DNA of 45,715 bases from Saprospiraceae bacterium. GTDB taxonomy: Bacteria > Bacteroidota > Bacteroidia > Chitinophagales > Saprospiraceae. The DNA lies in contig JAHDGJ010000009.1 of the NCBI GenBank assembly GCA_020627705.1, positions 1 to 45,715 of the forward strand, written 5' to 3'. Within the stretch, counting starts at the first letter, position 1. The number at the start of each line of letters is the position of its first letter. The notes below the pieces were generated by a model. That model was not told the DNA's origin and ran no database searches. It saw only the letters and a program-made list of their open reading frames with translations. Of this stretch, positions 18,755 through 26,825 are shown one piece after another. The position numbers and the translations under genes were made by a program.

Positions 18755-20096
18755 TATCGTATTGCGTGATCACATGCATGCCACCAGTAATGTCTTTCGC
18801 CAATACCGCTGGGTTTTCACGACTGATGTACATGTTTAATTTTTTGATTTCAGTATCCAATTCGACCATCGGAAAGGGAGCACCCATTATGGTTTCGATG
18901 AGCACTTTTTCTTCCGGATTTAGTCCCGAAAAAATCTTATTCAAAATGCCCCTTTCGGTAATCGAGCCTACGATTTCTCCATCTTTAGATACGGGCATTT
19001 GAGAAATGTCGTGATCTTTCATGGTAGTTAAGACCTCCTTTATGGATTGATTATGTTGAGCTGAAATAAAGCGCTTTTCCTTTTTTGCATCAATGAGATC
19101 CTTTATTCTCATTTCTGTTTCCAAAAACCCTCGGTCTCTCATCCAATCGTCGTTAAATAATTTACCGACATATCTGGATCCATGATCATGGAAAATGACC
19201 ACAACGACATCATCTTCTTTCAATTGTTCTTTCATTTGCATCAGGCCCGCAACCGCTGAGCCACAACTGTAACCTAAGAATATCCCATCTTCTTTGGCCA
19301 ATTTTCTAGCATACACCGCACCATCTTTATCGCTCACTTTTTCGAAATGATCAATTAAATCAAAATCTACATTTTTTGGCAATATGTCTTCTCCAATTCC
19401 TTCTGTGATATAGGGGTAAATTTCGCTTTCATCAAATACACCTGTTTCATGGTATTTTTTAAAGACCGAACCATAGGTGTCAATACCCCAAATTTTAATG
19501 TTAGGGTTTTGTTCTTTTAAATATTTGGCGACACCACTTACGGTACCTCCCGTACCGACTCCCACCACTATATGGGTAACTTTCCCATCTGTTTGCTTCC
19601 AAATTTCTGGCCCTGTACTCTCGTAATGTGCGACCCTATTAGATAGGTTATCATATTGGTTCAACCAGCACGAATTTGGAATCTCTTTGCTTAATTTTTC
19701 CGCGACCGAATAGTAAGATCTTGGGTCGTCAGGGGCAACATTGGTAGGGCAGACAATAACTTCTGCTCCAAACGCTCTCAAAATATCGATCTTTTCCTTT
19801 GATTGCTTGTCGCTTGTGGTAAAAATACATTTATAGCCTTTTACCACGGCTGCCAGGGCAATACCCATACCTGTATTTCCTGAGGTGCACTCTATAAAAG
19901 TACCGCCTGGTTTTATGCGTCCAGCTTTTTCTGCATCCTCAACCATTTTAAGGGCCATTCGATCCTTGATAGAATTGCCTGGATTAAACGTTTCAATTTT
20001 TCCTAAAACCAAACAAGGTACACCGCTTACCACCTTATTGAGTTTTACAAGAGGAGTGTTTCCAATGGTTTCTAAAATATTACTGTAATAATCCAT
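18738..20096 (-). CDS. PLP-dependent cystathionine beta-synthase with C-terminal CBS pair
   Basis: A 452-residue protein. The PLP lysine is K44 in NPGNSIKDRM; the phosphate and substrate loops are TSGNTGMGIA (from 71) and GVGTGGTVSG. The last about 120 residues hold two CBS domains (SIKEVLTTMKDHDISQMPV and MGAPFPMVELDTEIKKL), which in other members sense adenosyl ligands. There is no haem-binding N-terminus. It probably condenses serine (or O-acetylserine) with homocysteine or sulfide. An ATG at 20114 (MPNKAH) is possible, but MDYYSNILETIGNTPLV matches the family start, and a candidate -7 element covers 20114-20121, so the upstream ATG would not be transcribed from it. Confidence 0.92.
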   Translation of the reverse strand: MDYYSNILETIGNTPLVKLNKVVSGVPCLVLGKIETFNPGNSIKDRMALKMVEDAEKAGRIKPGGTFIECTSGNTGMGIALAAVVKGYKCIFTTSDKQSKEKIDILRAFGAEVIVCPTNVAPDDPRSYYSVAEKLSKEIPNSCWLNQYDNLSNRVAHYESTGPEIWKQTDGKVTHIVVGVGTGGTVSGVAKYLKEQNPNIKIWGIDTYGSVFKKYHETGVFDESEIYPYITEGIGEDILPKNVDFDLIDHFEKVSDKDGAVYARKLAKEDGIFLGYSCGSAVAGLMQMKEQLKEDDVVVVIFHDHGSRYVGKLFNDDWMRDRGFLETEMRIKDLIDAKKEKRFISAQHNQSIKEVLTTMKDHDISQMPVSKDGEIVGSITERGILNKIFSGLNPEEKVLIETIMGAPFPMVELDTEIKKLNMYISRENPAVLAKDITGGMHVITQYDIIQAL

Positions 20097-20113
20097 GTGC
20101 GCTTTATTTGGCA

Positions 20114-20121
20114 CAAAGATA
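20114..20121 (-). promoter_or_regulatory. Candidate -7 element of the cystathionine beta-synthase gene
   Basis: On the minus strand TATCTTTG fits TAnnTTTG exactly, 17 bases before the ATG at 20096. This helps decide the start codon. No clear -33 box is present. Confidence 0.35.
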
Positions 20122-20207
20122 ATTGTCCTGATCTATTAACTTTCAGAAATAGGCATCAATTGAGTATCTAATTGAGGCGTAGGATAAGGCAAGAAAAATA
20201 CTGGATA

Positions 20208-21239
20208 TTATTGATAGTACTTCATGTTGACCCTGCTACGCGCATCTTTTACCCCCAACATTTTTGCGACTTTTGGAGAAAGTATGAGGTCTATTTCCGA
20301 AGAATACAAGCGAGAAGGGATTTTGCCAACAACTTGGGCGGTTACTCTTCTATTGGATAGCTCATAATGTATCTCGATTAAGCTGCCCGTCTTCGCTTTT
20401 TTATGCAAGACAAAAAGGTTTACCTTATCTGATATTTTACCATCGTAAAGGGCAACGCCTTTTTCGGAAATTAATTTTTTGGTAGGCTTTTCAATGTCCT
20501 CTATTTGTTCAAGGTGGGCGTCTTTCTGTGACACACTTTGTTCTGTTTCTTGTTCTTTTTCCTGTGTAAGATCCGAAACGACTTTATCGAAAACAGCTCT
20601 TTCATTTGGAAACTCTGGCTTTGGCCTTAATTCTATACTTGGGAGTACCTGTGTAGTAAATTGATCTCTTTTTGGTTGTTGTTGCTCTTTTGATTTAATA
20701 TTTTCTTCGTCTTGATCCTTCTTTTGCTTAGCATTGGAACTTTGTTTTTTTGCAGTAAATTGATTTGGTACCATCCATCCTACAATCAATTTTTGATCAA
20801 TCGAAAGATTAAAATCTTCAAGATCATTGTTTTCCATAATGTGATCCATGGATTGTGGGAAAAGCACTCTTGAGATCCGAAACAAGTTATCCTTGGGTTT
20901 TACGTGGTACACCACCATGGTTTTTTTAGAATATTTTTCGGCCTCCTTCGGATCGGTGATCAAAACATTTGCCCGAAATGGAATTTTGACAATTTCATTG
21001 ATTTTAAAAACGTAATCTTTGTCCTTTAAGTTTGATTGATATATTTCATTGACATTGCTTTGAAATACTTTGGCTAAACTATAGATGGTCTGCTTGGCCT
21101 GTAAAGGGTGAGCATAAATCAATCCATCTTGCTGAGAAGAAAGAACTCTGATTTCAGTATGTGTGTCAATAATTGGGCTTTGACCAAATGAATATTGTAT
21201 CGAAAGAACAAAAAGAAAAAGTAGGGCTATATGTCTCAT
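20208..21239 (-). CDS. Secreted LysM protein with C-terminal double-psi beta-barrel-like domain
   Basis: A 343-residue exported protein with a signal peptide ending in YSFGQ. Two LysM-like segments follow (about 40-90, QTIYSLAKVFQSNVNEIYQSN; about 110-157, DNLFRISRVLFPQSMDHIM). A Lys/Glu/Gln-rich linker (about 160-250) leads to a C-terminal domain (from about 263) with FVLHKKAKTGSLIEIHYELS and VVGKIPSRLYSSEIDLILSP, similar to the RlpA-type double-psi barrel seen at the end of other Bacteroidota LysM proteins. It probably binds peptidoglycan in the periplasm. Catalysis is not evident: the usual RlpA Asp/His pair is not clearly recognisable. It is divergent from kdsB. Confidence 0.82.
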   Translation of the reverse strand: MRHIALLFLFVLSIQYSFGQSPIIDTHTEIRVLSSQQDGLIYAHPLQAKQTIYSLAKVFQSNVNEIYQSNLKDKDYVFKINEIVKIPFRANVLITDPKEAEKYSKKTMVVYHVKPKDNLFRISRVLFPQSMDHIMENNDLEDFNLSIDQKLIVGWMVPNQFTAKKQSSNAKQKKDQDEENIKSKEQQQPKRDQFTTQVLPSIELRPKPEFPNERAVFDKVVSDLTQEKEQETEQSVSQKDAHLEQIEDIEKPTKKLISEKGVALYDGKISDKVNLFVLHKKAKTGSLIEIHYELSNRRVTAQVVGKIPSRLYSSEIDLILSPKVAKMLGVKDARSRVNMKYYQ

Positions 21240-21252
21240 AAACTTAAACCCT

Positions 21253-21260
21253 CAAATATA
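21253..21260 (-). promoter_or_regulatory. Candidate -7 element of the LysM gene
   Basis: TATATTTG on the minus strand fits TAnnTTTG exactly and lies 13 bases before the ATG at 21239, inside the 53-bp divergent gap with kdsB. Confidence 0.35.
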
Positions 21261-21292
21261 TTAAAAATAATTGTAATATATAAACTATTGAA

Positions 21293-22015
21293 TTGCAGTA
21301 TACAGCTATTATTCCAGCGCGATTAAAGTCAGAGAGGCTCAAACATAAATTATTGATTGAAGTCGGAGGTAAGTCCATTCTACAGCATGTTTACGAACGT
21401 GTGGAGAAGTCTCAATTTTTTGACCGAGTGATCATCGCTGTGGATTCCAAACGCATGTATTCACATGCCATGAATTTTGCATCGGATGTACGGATGACCT
21501 CTCGCAATCATAAGAGTGGTACCGATCGAATTGCCGAAATTGCTCTGAAAATAAGATCCGAATACATCGTTAATATTCAAGGCGATGAACCTTTAATTCG
21601 TCCCGAACATTTGTTTGCTATAAAACAAACGATTTCTAAAAAAAATGTTGACATAGCGAGTTTATATTGTTCGTTTAAAGATGAAATGGGGCTCAATGAC
21701 CCCAGCAATGTCAAAGTCGTTACAGATAAAAATGACAAGGCGTTGTATTTCAGTAGATCTGTTATTCCATTTCCCAGAAGGGTAGTCAATCTGCGAAATT
21801 TTAAACATCATATAGGGATGTATGCCTTTCGAAGAAAGGCCCTATTGAAGTTGTCAAATTTGGAGCCTAGTTCGTTGGAGCATTATGAAGGTTTGGAGCA
21901 ATTGCGTTGGCTAGAAAATGGATTTTCCATTGATATGCAAAAAGTTGCCTCTAAAACGATCTCTATAGATACTGCTCAAGACTTAAAGCAATTTGAAAAG
22001 ATTTATAAGTCATGA
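21293..22015 (+). CDS. kdsB: 3-deoxy-manno-octulosonate cytidylyltransferase
   Basis: A 240-residue enzyme close to the usual length of about 250. It has the nucleotide-binding opening AIIPARLKSERLKHKLL, the metal-site loop VNIQGDEPLIRPE, and FSRSVIPFPR with YAFRRKALLKL and LEQLRWLENG toward the C-terminus. KdsB activates Kdo as CMP-Kdo for the inner core of LPS in the cytoplasm. The start is TTG; the next Met is about 55 residues in and would delete the active-site loop. Its stop overlaps the start of the next gene (ATGA), so the two are probably translationally coupled. Confidence 0.95.
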   Translation: MQYTAIIPARLKSERLKHKLLIEVGGKSILQHVYERVEKSQFFDRVIIAVDSKRMYSHAMNFASDVRMTSRNHKSGTDRIAEIALKIRSEYIVNIQGDEPLIRPEHLFAIKQTISKKNVDIASLYCSFKDEMGLNDPSNVKVVTDKNDKALYFSRSVIPFPRRVVNLRNFKHHIGMYAFRRKALLKLSNLEPSSLEHYEGLEQLRWLENGFSIDMQKVASKTISIDTAQDLKQFEKIYKS

Positions 22016-22554
22016 GGTTATTTATAATGATTACACTGACTTTTGTGTTTTGCGGTTGTAACAATAGCCGGTTTGATCCAGACAATAACAAATCAAAAGA
22101 AACCAAAATTCTAGAGGACGAAATAGAAGATGTTTCTTTAATCGGACAAGTGACCAAAGGAAGAAATTTAGTTCGGCAATATCTAGATGAGACAAAGGCT
22201 AAATCATTGGGACTCAAGGATACGTACATGCATGAGGCCCCATATTCCATTGTTTACGTAAAGGATGAGGACATTATCTGCTACGATGCGATGGCTGTCA
22301 AAGCTGAAGATTATGCAACCTATCTGAATTTATTTCACACCGTTTCCAATAAAAATTTACCTAGCAAAGAGACATCAATTGAGGGATACCAAGTGTATTA
22401 TATTTCTTCTGAGAGCTATGGAAGATTTTTTGTGCAGGCTGTTGTCGCTTCAGATAAACATAAAGAACAAATATTCTTCAAAGTTTCGACTCCTGTAAAG
22501 GTTGATGCCCAAAGTCTGTTGGAGAAAAATTTCCTTGTAAATGATTCGTATTAG
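22012..22554 (+). CDS. Lipoprotein of unknown function coupled to kdsB
   Basis: A 180-residue protein that I do not recognise. The leader MRLFIMITLTFVFCGC ends in a lipobox (C16), so the mature protein is probably membrane-anchored in the periplasm or at the outer membrane. The mature part begins with a charged linker (about 17-45) and then a mixed alpha/beta region with HEAPYSIVYVKDEDIICYDAM and YQVYYISSESYGRFFVQAVV. Its ATG overlaps the kdsB stop by four bases (ATGA), suggesting co-translation, but a link to LPS is only an inference. Its stop is interlocked with the stop of the convergent cdd gene. Confidence 0.7.
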   Translation: MRLFIMITLTFVFCGCNNSRFDPDNNKSKETKILEDEIEDVSLIGQVTKGRNLVRQYLDETKAKSLGLKDTYMHEAPYSIVYVKDEDIICYDAMAVKAEDYATYLNLFHTVSNKNLPSKETSIEGYQVYYISSESYGRFFVQAVVASDKHKEQIFFKVSTPVKVDAQSLLEKNFLVNDSY

Positions 22555-23036
22555 TGCAAAAAACTGCTGTCAAACCCAAAAGGCAGTAGGACTTTGGAAG
22601 AGTTAAAATAATACACTTGAGGTAAATCTCCTTTTAGAATAATTTCTATGGGACTTTTTTGCTTTATTTCATACTCATGGATTACTTGACGACATGCTCC
22701 ACATGGAGAAACAGGTTGATCCAATTTTTTCAAAAGGTTTTTGGCTGTAATTGCCAAGCTCTTAATGACTACTCCTGGTTTATTTGCTGCAGCATTGTAT
22801 AAGGCTACTCTTTCTCCACACATACATAGTGGATAGGACGCATTTTCTTGATTGGAACCTGGAAAAACAGTTTGGTCTTCCAACAGCACCGCAGCACCAA
22901 CATGAAATTTGCTATATGGCGCATAAGCATATTCCAATTGCTCAATGGCCACATCTAGGAGCTCTTTCAAATAAGGGGGTAATTGGGCTATGCTGTCGTA
23001 GACCTTTTGATGAGTTGTATGTTGCGCTTCTTTCAT
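22551..23036 (-). CDS. cdd: Cytidine deaminase
   Basis: A 161-residue member of the homotetrameric cytidine deaminase family. The zinc ligands C73, C112 and C115 and the catalytic E75 are visible in CMCGERVAL and PCGACRQV. The substrate-binding FHVGAAVLLEDQTVFPGSNQ is also conserved. It converts cytidine and deoxycytidine to uridine forms in pyrimidine salvage. The length is slightly above the 130-140 typical for small Cdd proteins because of an N-terminal extension of about 15 residues. It is divergent from the sulfotransferase gene. Confidence 0.94.
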   Translation of the reverse strand: MKEAQHTTHQKVYDSIAQLPPYLKELLDVAIEQLEYAYAPYSKFHVGAAVLLEDQTVFPGSNQENASYPLCMCGERVALYNAAANKPGVVIKSLAITAKNLLKKLDQPVSPCGACRQVIHEYEIKQKSPIEIILKGDLPQVYYFNSSKVLLPFGFDSSFLH

Positions 23037-23077
23037 AAAAAAGAATGTGCTATTTTGTTAGCAATAATTTAGCCAAT

Positions 23078-24085
23078 ATGTCTGGATTGATCGGAGGGTC
23101 GGGGAGTACAGGGAGTTCGTTGTTGAGAAGAATACTCAATAGACACTCCAAAATTTATTGTGGACCAGAGAGTTCTCTCTTTTGTAAAGCCGCGCTTTAC
23201 ACCGACTTTAAATCCAATAAAAGGAAGATTCTTAAGAAGGGAATCGGTGGGCTTAGGTCTAACAGTTGGCATGTATATCGTGGAGTCGACCTCGGATTAT
23301 CCGAATTTGGGATTACACAAAACGAGATCGAGCAATGCCTCCATTCAAGTCAATCATTAGATCAATTCGCTGAATTATTTTTTGGTCAGGTATTACAGAA
23401 TAACAACAAAAGCATTTGGTTAGAAAAAACACCCGGAAACGCCTACAATTTTAGAGCTTTCGATGCCTTGTTTGAAGGGGCCAAGATTATCCATATCTAC
23501 CGTAATCCTTATGATACGATTGCTTCTTTATTTAAACGCGGATTTAGTCCTTTTCAGGCGGTAAGCCTCTATTTACTAAATACCTCTTTTGCCCTCTCTG
23601 CAGAAAAATTAGACGCTTATTTTGAAATAGCTTATGAACAATTGGTTTCCAATGCTAAAAAATCAATACTTCCTCTATTGTCAAAATTTGGACTGGAATG
23701 GGAAGAAACAATGTTGCATGGAACAAGTAAAGTTTTTGAAGATGACGTTAGTAAATTAAAACACTGGGGTTATGATGAAACTATGCCGATCGGTCAAGCG
23801 AGTGTTGGGCGATTCCATTCCCTAGAGGAAGAACATCAAAACATTATTCTTGAGGCATGTCAATTGATTTGGATTAACGAAGATCTTGTCCAGAAGAGTG
23901 CTTTATCTTATGACTCCATAGCTGCGCTTTGCAAGCGATTAAACTATGGAGAAAAAGAACCTCAAGAATATAAATATTATTCAACCTTAAAATCTCAAAA
24001 GCGTATGGACCTAATGTTTCGCGTGCGCAAAGCGGCATATTTTAATTATTTCAATTATCCTGTAGTCTTAAAAAAGCAACTATGA
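23078..24085 (+). CDS. Sulfotransferase family protein
   Basis: A protein of 335 residues from the chosen start. The 5'-phosphosulfate loop is GGSGSTGSSLLRRIL, right at the N-terminus, and the 3'-phosphate region is AKIIHIYRNPYDTIASLFKRG, preceded by WLEKTPGNAYNF. These identify a PAPS-dependent sulfotransferase. An earlier ATG at 23045 is in frame, but it would leave only eight bases between the divergent genes, and the P-loop normally starts within the first few residues, so 23078 is preferred. The acceptor is unknown; glycans or lipids are possible. Its stop overlaps the prmC start (ATGA). Confidence 0.82.
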   Translation: MSGLIGGSGSTGSSLLRRILNRHSKIYCGPESSLFCKAALYTDFKSNKRKILKKGIGGLRSNSWHVYRGVDLGLSEFGITQNEIEQCLHSSQSLDQFAELFFGQVLQNNNKSIWLEKTPGNAYNFRAFDALFEGAKIIHIYRNPYDTIASLFKRGFSPFQAVSLYLLNTSFALSAEKLDAYFEIAYEQLVSNAKKSILPLLSKFGLEWEETMLHGTSKVFEDDVSKLKHWGYDETMPIGQASVGRFHSLEEEHQNIILEACQLIWINEDLVQKSALSYDSIAALCKRLNYGEKEPQEYKYYSTLKSQKRMDLMFRVRKAAYFNYFNYPVVLKKQL

Positions 24086-24909
24086 CCCTTGGTGAAAGTG
24101 TGGATGAACTATTTAGGCTGCTCCTTAAAAAGCACGAAGAAAAAGAGGCTCATGGAATCCTTAGAATTTTAAAGGAAGATGTATCATTATTTAAGAAGGA
24201 TAGAGATTGCCTTTTAAGTGACGAAGAACAAGCAAAGATCGGAGACATTAAAAGGCAGCTTCTTGCTGAGGTGCCGATTCAGCAAATAACTCAAAAAGCT
24301 TTTTTCTATGGGTATGAATTTTTCGTAAATCAAAATGTCTTGATACCTCGACCAGAAACGGAAGAATTGGTCCGTGAAATCATTGCATTTAATGATTTTA
24401 AAAATCCTAAGATCATAGATATCGGCACAGGATCTGGCTGCATTGCAGTAAGCTTAAAGAAAAAAATACCACAAGCCAATATACTTGCCCTTGATGCCTC
24501 TTCAAAGGCATTGCATGTTGCCAAGCACAATGCGCAAGAATTACAAGCTGATGTAAATTTTAAACTCCTTGATTTTTTGGACGAAGCTATACGTCAGACT
24601 TTAGGAGTTTATGACATCATTGTAAGTAACCCTCCCTATATAGCTTTGGAAGAGAAACATCGCATGGACACTCATGTGATTACACATGAACCGTCGATGG
24701 CTTTGTTTACACAAAATGATCCATTGATATTTTATAAAACGATTGTTGAATTTTCTAAGAGGCATCTGTCAAACAAAGGTTTCATAGCAGTGGAAATCAA
24801 TGAATTCTTGCATCAAGAAACCCTAGAAGTATTCCAACAATTTAAAACAAGTGTGGTCAAAGACATGCAAGGAAAGCCAAGAATAATATTGGCTCAATGG
24901 GTTGATTAG
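24082..24909 (+). CDS. prmC: Peptide chain release factor N5-glutamine methyltransferase
   Basis: A 275-residue SAM-dependent methyltransferase with the PrmC/HemK order: N-terminal helical domain, the linker PIQQITQKAFFYGYEFFVN, RPETEELV, the SAM site IDIGTGSGCIAVSL and the catalytic NPPYIALEE. PrmC methylates the GGQ glutamine of RF1 and RF2. It is coupled to the sulfotransferase gene by a four-base overlap, with no evident functional link. Its stop codon interlocks with that of a small gene on the other strand. Confidence 0.95.
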   Translation: MTLGESVDELFRLLLKKHEEKEAHGILRILKEDVSLFKKDRDCLLSDEEQAKIGDIKRQLLAEVPIQQITQKAFFYGYEFFVNQNVLIPRPETEELVREIIAFNDFKNPKIIDIGTGSGCIAVSLKKKIPQANILALDASSKALHVAKHNAQELQADVNFKLLDFLDEAIRQTLGVYDIIVSNPPYIALEEKHRMDTHVITHEPSMALFTQNDPLIFYKTIVEFSKRHLSNKGFIAVEINEFLHQETLEVFQQFKTSVVKDMQGKPRIILAQWVD

Positions 24910-25031
24910 TTGTCCCTTTTGTCAAATGTTTCTCTATCTCGTTCTTCCAAACGATTAATGATGGCATAGACTAGTATTGCTGCCATGGTAATCCAAAATA
25001 GGAGTTGTAAGAAAATGATCATGGTTATCAT
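24906..25031 (-). CDS. 41-residue single-span membrane peptide coupled to ybjQ
   Basis: A short frame starts with ATG at 25031 (a second ATG lies at 25022) and ends with TAA at 24908-24906. The peptide has a hydrophobic helix (MIIFLQLLFWITMAAILVYA) followed by a charged tail (INRLEERDRETFDKRDN). This is the layout of a small inner-membrane protein with a cytoplasmic or periplasmic acidic-basic tail. Its start overlaps the stop of the YbjQ-family gene in TAATG, a classic stop-start coupling. No family is recognised. The arrangement suggests a real gene, but no comparative evidence is available here. Confidence 0.55.
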   Translation of the reverse strand: MITMIIFLQLLFWITMAAILVYAIINRLEERDRETFDKRDN

Positions 25032-25345
25032 TAGTTTAATTTAACAGCGGTTCCAAAGGCTAATATTTCTGCGGCACCTTGCATGACCATTGCTGTGGTA
25101 ATGCGCACATTTACAACAGCGTCGGCACCCAAACTTCTGGCATCTTCCACCAATCTTTGCATGGCTTGCTCACGAGCATGGGCCTGTAATTTGGTGTACT
25201 CGCTAATTTCTCCACCTACAATATTTTTTATGCTAGCAAAGATGTCTCGGCCAATATTTCGTGCTCTAACTGTGCTGCCTCGTGCAATGCCTAGGATTTC
25301 GGTAATTTCTTTATTCGGTATCGTTTCTGTTGTTGTAAGTATCAT
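25031..25345 (-). CDS. YbjQ family (UPF0145) protein
   Basis: A protein of 104 residues from the chosen start. The family features are an opening MILTTTETIPNKEI, the middle GSTVRARNIGRDIFASIKNIVGGEISEY and the end ARSLGADAVVNVRI with FGTAVKLN. YbjQ proteins form small pentameric rings in known structures; their function is unknown. I chose Met at 25345 over 25369 because the family begins MILTT. Its last base is the first base of the downstream 41-residue membrane peptide gene. Confidence 0.88.
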   Translation of the reverse strand: MILTTTETIPNKEITEILGIARGSTVRARNIGRDIFASIKNIVGGEISEYTKLQAHAREQAMQRLVEDARSLGADAVVNVRITTAMVMQGAAEILAFGTAVKLN

Positions 25346-25457
25346 ATCTATTGTCTTTAATACTGTCAATGCTTCAAATCAACTTTGGATTCCAATGTTG
25401 CTTTATTTCTTGTCATTTTTCGATAAAAGCCTCAAAATGGTCCACCAAGGAAGAATG

Positions 25458-25488
25458 TTTGATTGCTTTTGACACTTTGGTATCTTTA
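25458..25488 (+). promoter_or_regulatory. Candidate promoter of the DJ-1/PfpI lipoprotein gene
   Basis: TTTG (25458-25461), a 19-bp spacer and TATCTTTA (25481-25488) match the Bacteroidota -33/-7 promoter (TTTG, 19-21 bp, TAnnTTTG) with one mismatch. The ATG is only four bases further on, which implies little or no leader. Confidence 0.45.
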
Positions 25489-25492
25489 AAAT

Positions 25493-26221
25493 ATGAAAAG
25501 ATTTTTGGTTTTCGTGTTCTTCGCTTTGGTTCTACATGGTTGTGAATTTAAGTCTTCGAAATCTAATCCTACAGCGAATTCTTATACTATTGAACTCTTG
25601 CCTGATGCGTATAATGCAGCTTTTTTAATCATGGATGGGGTGTACAATACTGAGCTTACCGCTCCTTATGATATCTTTCAACATACCAAATATCGCGAAG
25701 GCATCAAGCCTATAAATGTGTTTACCGTAGCAGATAAAAATACAGCTGTACTAAGTTTTGAAGGCATGCGGATTCTTCCTGATTTCAACTACCTCACCGA
25801 TTCTTTGCCACAAATAGATATTTTGATTGTACCTAGTGCAGAGCATCATTTAGACACTGATCTTCAAAACGAAACCATGATAGATTGGGTCAGAGAAACG
25901 AGCGAAAAAGCCCAATTTGTCACTTCCCATTGCGACGGTGCTTTTGTATTGGCTAAAGCTGGACTCTTAAATGATGTAGCAAGCACAACCTTTCCAAGCG
26001 ATATTAAAGCATACAAAGAAATGTTTCCGCATCTTGAGGTTGTCTCCGATGTTTTATTTGTCCACGATCAAAAATTCATTACCTCAGCTGGCGGTGCAAA
26101 ATCATTTGAGGCAGCATTATATTTATGCGAGCATTTATATGGTGCTGACATCGCAAAGCGTTTGGCCAAAGGGCTAGTCATAGATTGGGACTTGTCCACA
26201 TTGGAATACCAAAAGAAATGA
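25493..26221 (+). CDS. DJ-1/PfpI family lipoprotein
   Basis: A 242-residue protein with a lipoprotein signal (VLHGC, C17) followed by a DJ-1/PfpI domain. The nucleophile elbow is TSHCDGAFVLAKAGLLND with C147. AFLIMDGVYNTELTAPYDIF near the N-terminus and ITSAGGAKSFEAALYL toward the C-terminus are typical of the DJ-1 domains found in AraC-type regulators (GATase1-like), but no DNA-binding domain follows. Export of this normally cytoplasmic fold is unusual. The substrate is unknown. It ends 15 bases from the convergent lipoprotein gene. Confidence 0.85.
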   Translation: MKRFLVFVFFALVLHGCEFKSSKSNPTANSYTIELLPDAYNAAFLIMDGVYNTELTAPYDIFQHTKYREGIKPINVFTVADKNTAVLSFEGMRILPDFNYLTDSLPQIDILIVPSAEHHLDTDLQNETMIDWVRETSEKAQFVTSHCDGAFVLAKAGLLNDVASTTFPSDIKAYKEMFPHLEVVSDVLFVHDQKFITSAGGAKSFEAALYLCEHLYGADIAKRLAKGLVIDWDLSTLEYQKK

Positions 26222-26236
26222 AATTCTTCTAGAAGT

Positions 26237-26665
26237 TTAGTCCACAAAAAAGTTGACAGAATTAGATCTATCGGCTTCGTTGATTACATAAATCTCATAG
26301 GTGTAATAACCCGCTTCCAATGGCGTTTCAGAGATAAAGTCAATGGCTTCTGCACCCCATAAAACATCATCGATATAAAATTGGTAGGCACTAGGGTATC
26401 GATAGGCTATCTCCTGAAAATAATAGCAAGATTCCTCTCCGTCTAGCAGTGCTCCTAGGTTATATTGTCCCCAATTTAATTCTAGATTGCATATGTCAAA
26501 GCCCGTCGCATTTCTGATCCTAACATTTACACCATTAGCATCTTCGTTGCAATCAGAGACAACATGCTCATCGCAATCGCTTCGAACTTCAACTTCGTTA
26601 TTACAGGAAATAGTCACAAGAGTTAAGGCAAAGATTAAGGCTGCAAAAGAAAATAAGTTTTTCAT
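26237..26665 (-). CDS. Small lipoprotein of unknown function
   Basis: A 142-residue protein from the ATG at 26665. An upstream in-frame Met at 26770 is rejected because the signal peptide MKNLFSFAALIFALTLVTISC begins at 26665. The lipobox is TISC (C21). The mature part starts with a short acidic, Cys-containing section (VRSDCDEHVVSDCNEDANG) and continues as a beta-rich domain (VNVRIRNATGFDICNLELNWGQ). A repeated Cys pattern suggests disulphides. I do not recognise the family. No neighbour suggests a role. Confidence 0.7.
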   Translation of the reverse strand: MKNLFSFAALIFALTLVTISCNNEVEVRSDCDEHVVSDCNEDANGVNVRIRNATGFDICNLELNWGQYNLGALLDGEESCYYFQEIAYRYPSAYQFYIDDVLWGAEAIDFISETPLEAGYYTYEIYVINEADRSNSVNFFVD

Positions 26666-26825
26666 CTTAATGCGTTTTAAGTGTTTAAAGCTGGGAGCCT
26701 TATGACTTAAAAATAGCGCCTTAGAGTGAATAATTGTGTTAAAGAAAAATTGATTACTCAAGGATGACAATGCTCGGTAAAAAAATGGTGCCTTGTGAGT
26801 GTTGGACTAGATGCACAGAAGAATC

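Noticed and set aside
20097-20114. N-terminal extension MPNKAH of the cystathionine beta-synthase
   Set aside because: The family starts at MDYY, and the -7 promoter motif overlaps the upstream ATG.
26226-26235. Palindrome CTTCTAGAAG between two convergent genes as a bidirectional terminator
   Set aside because: A 10-bp palindrome without a loop or T-tracts cannot be called a terminator.
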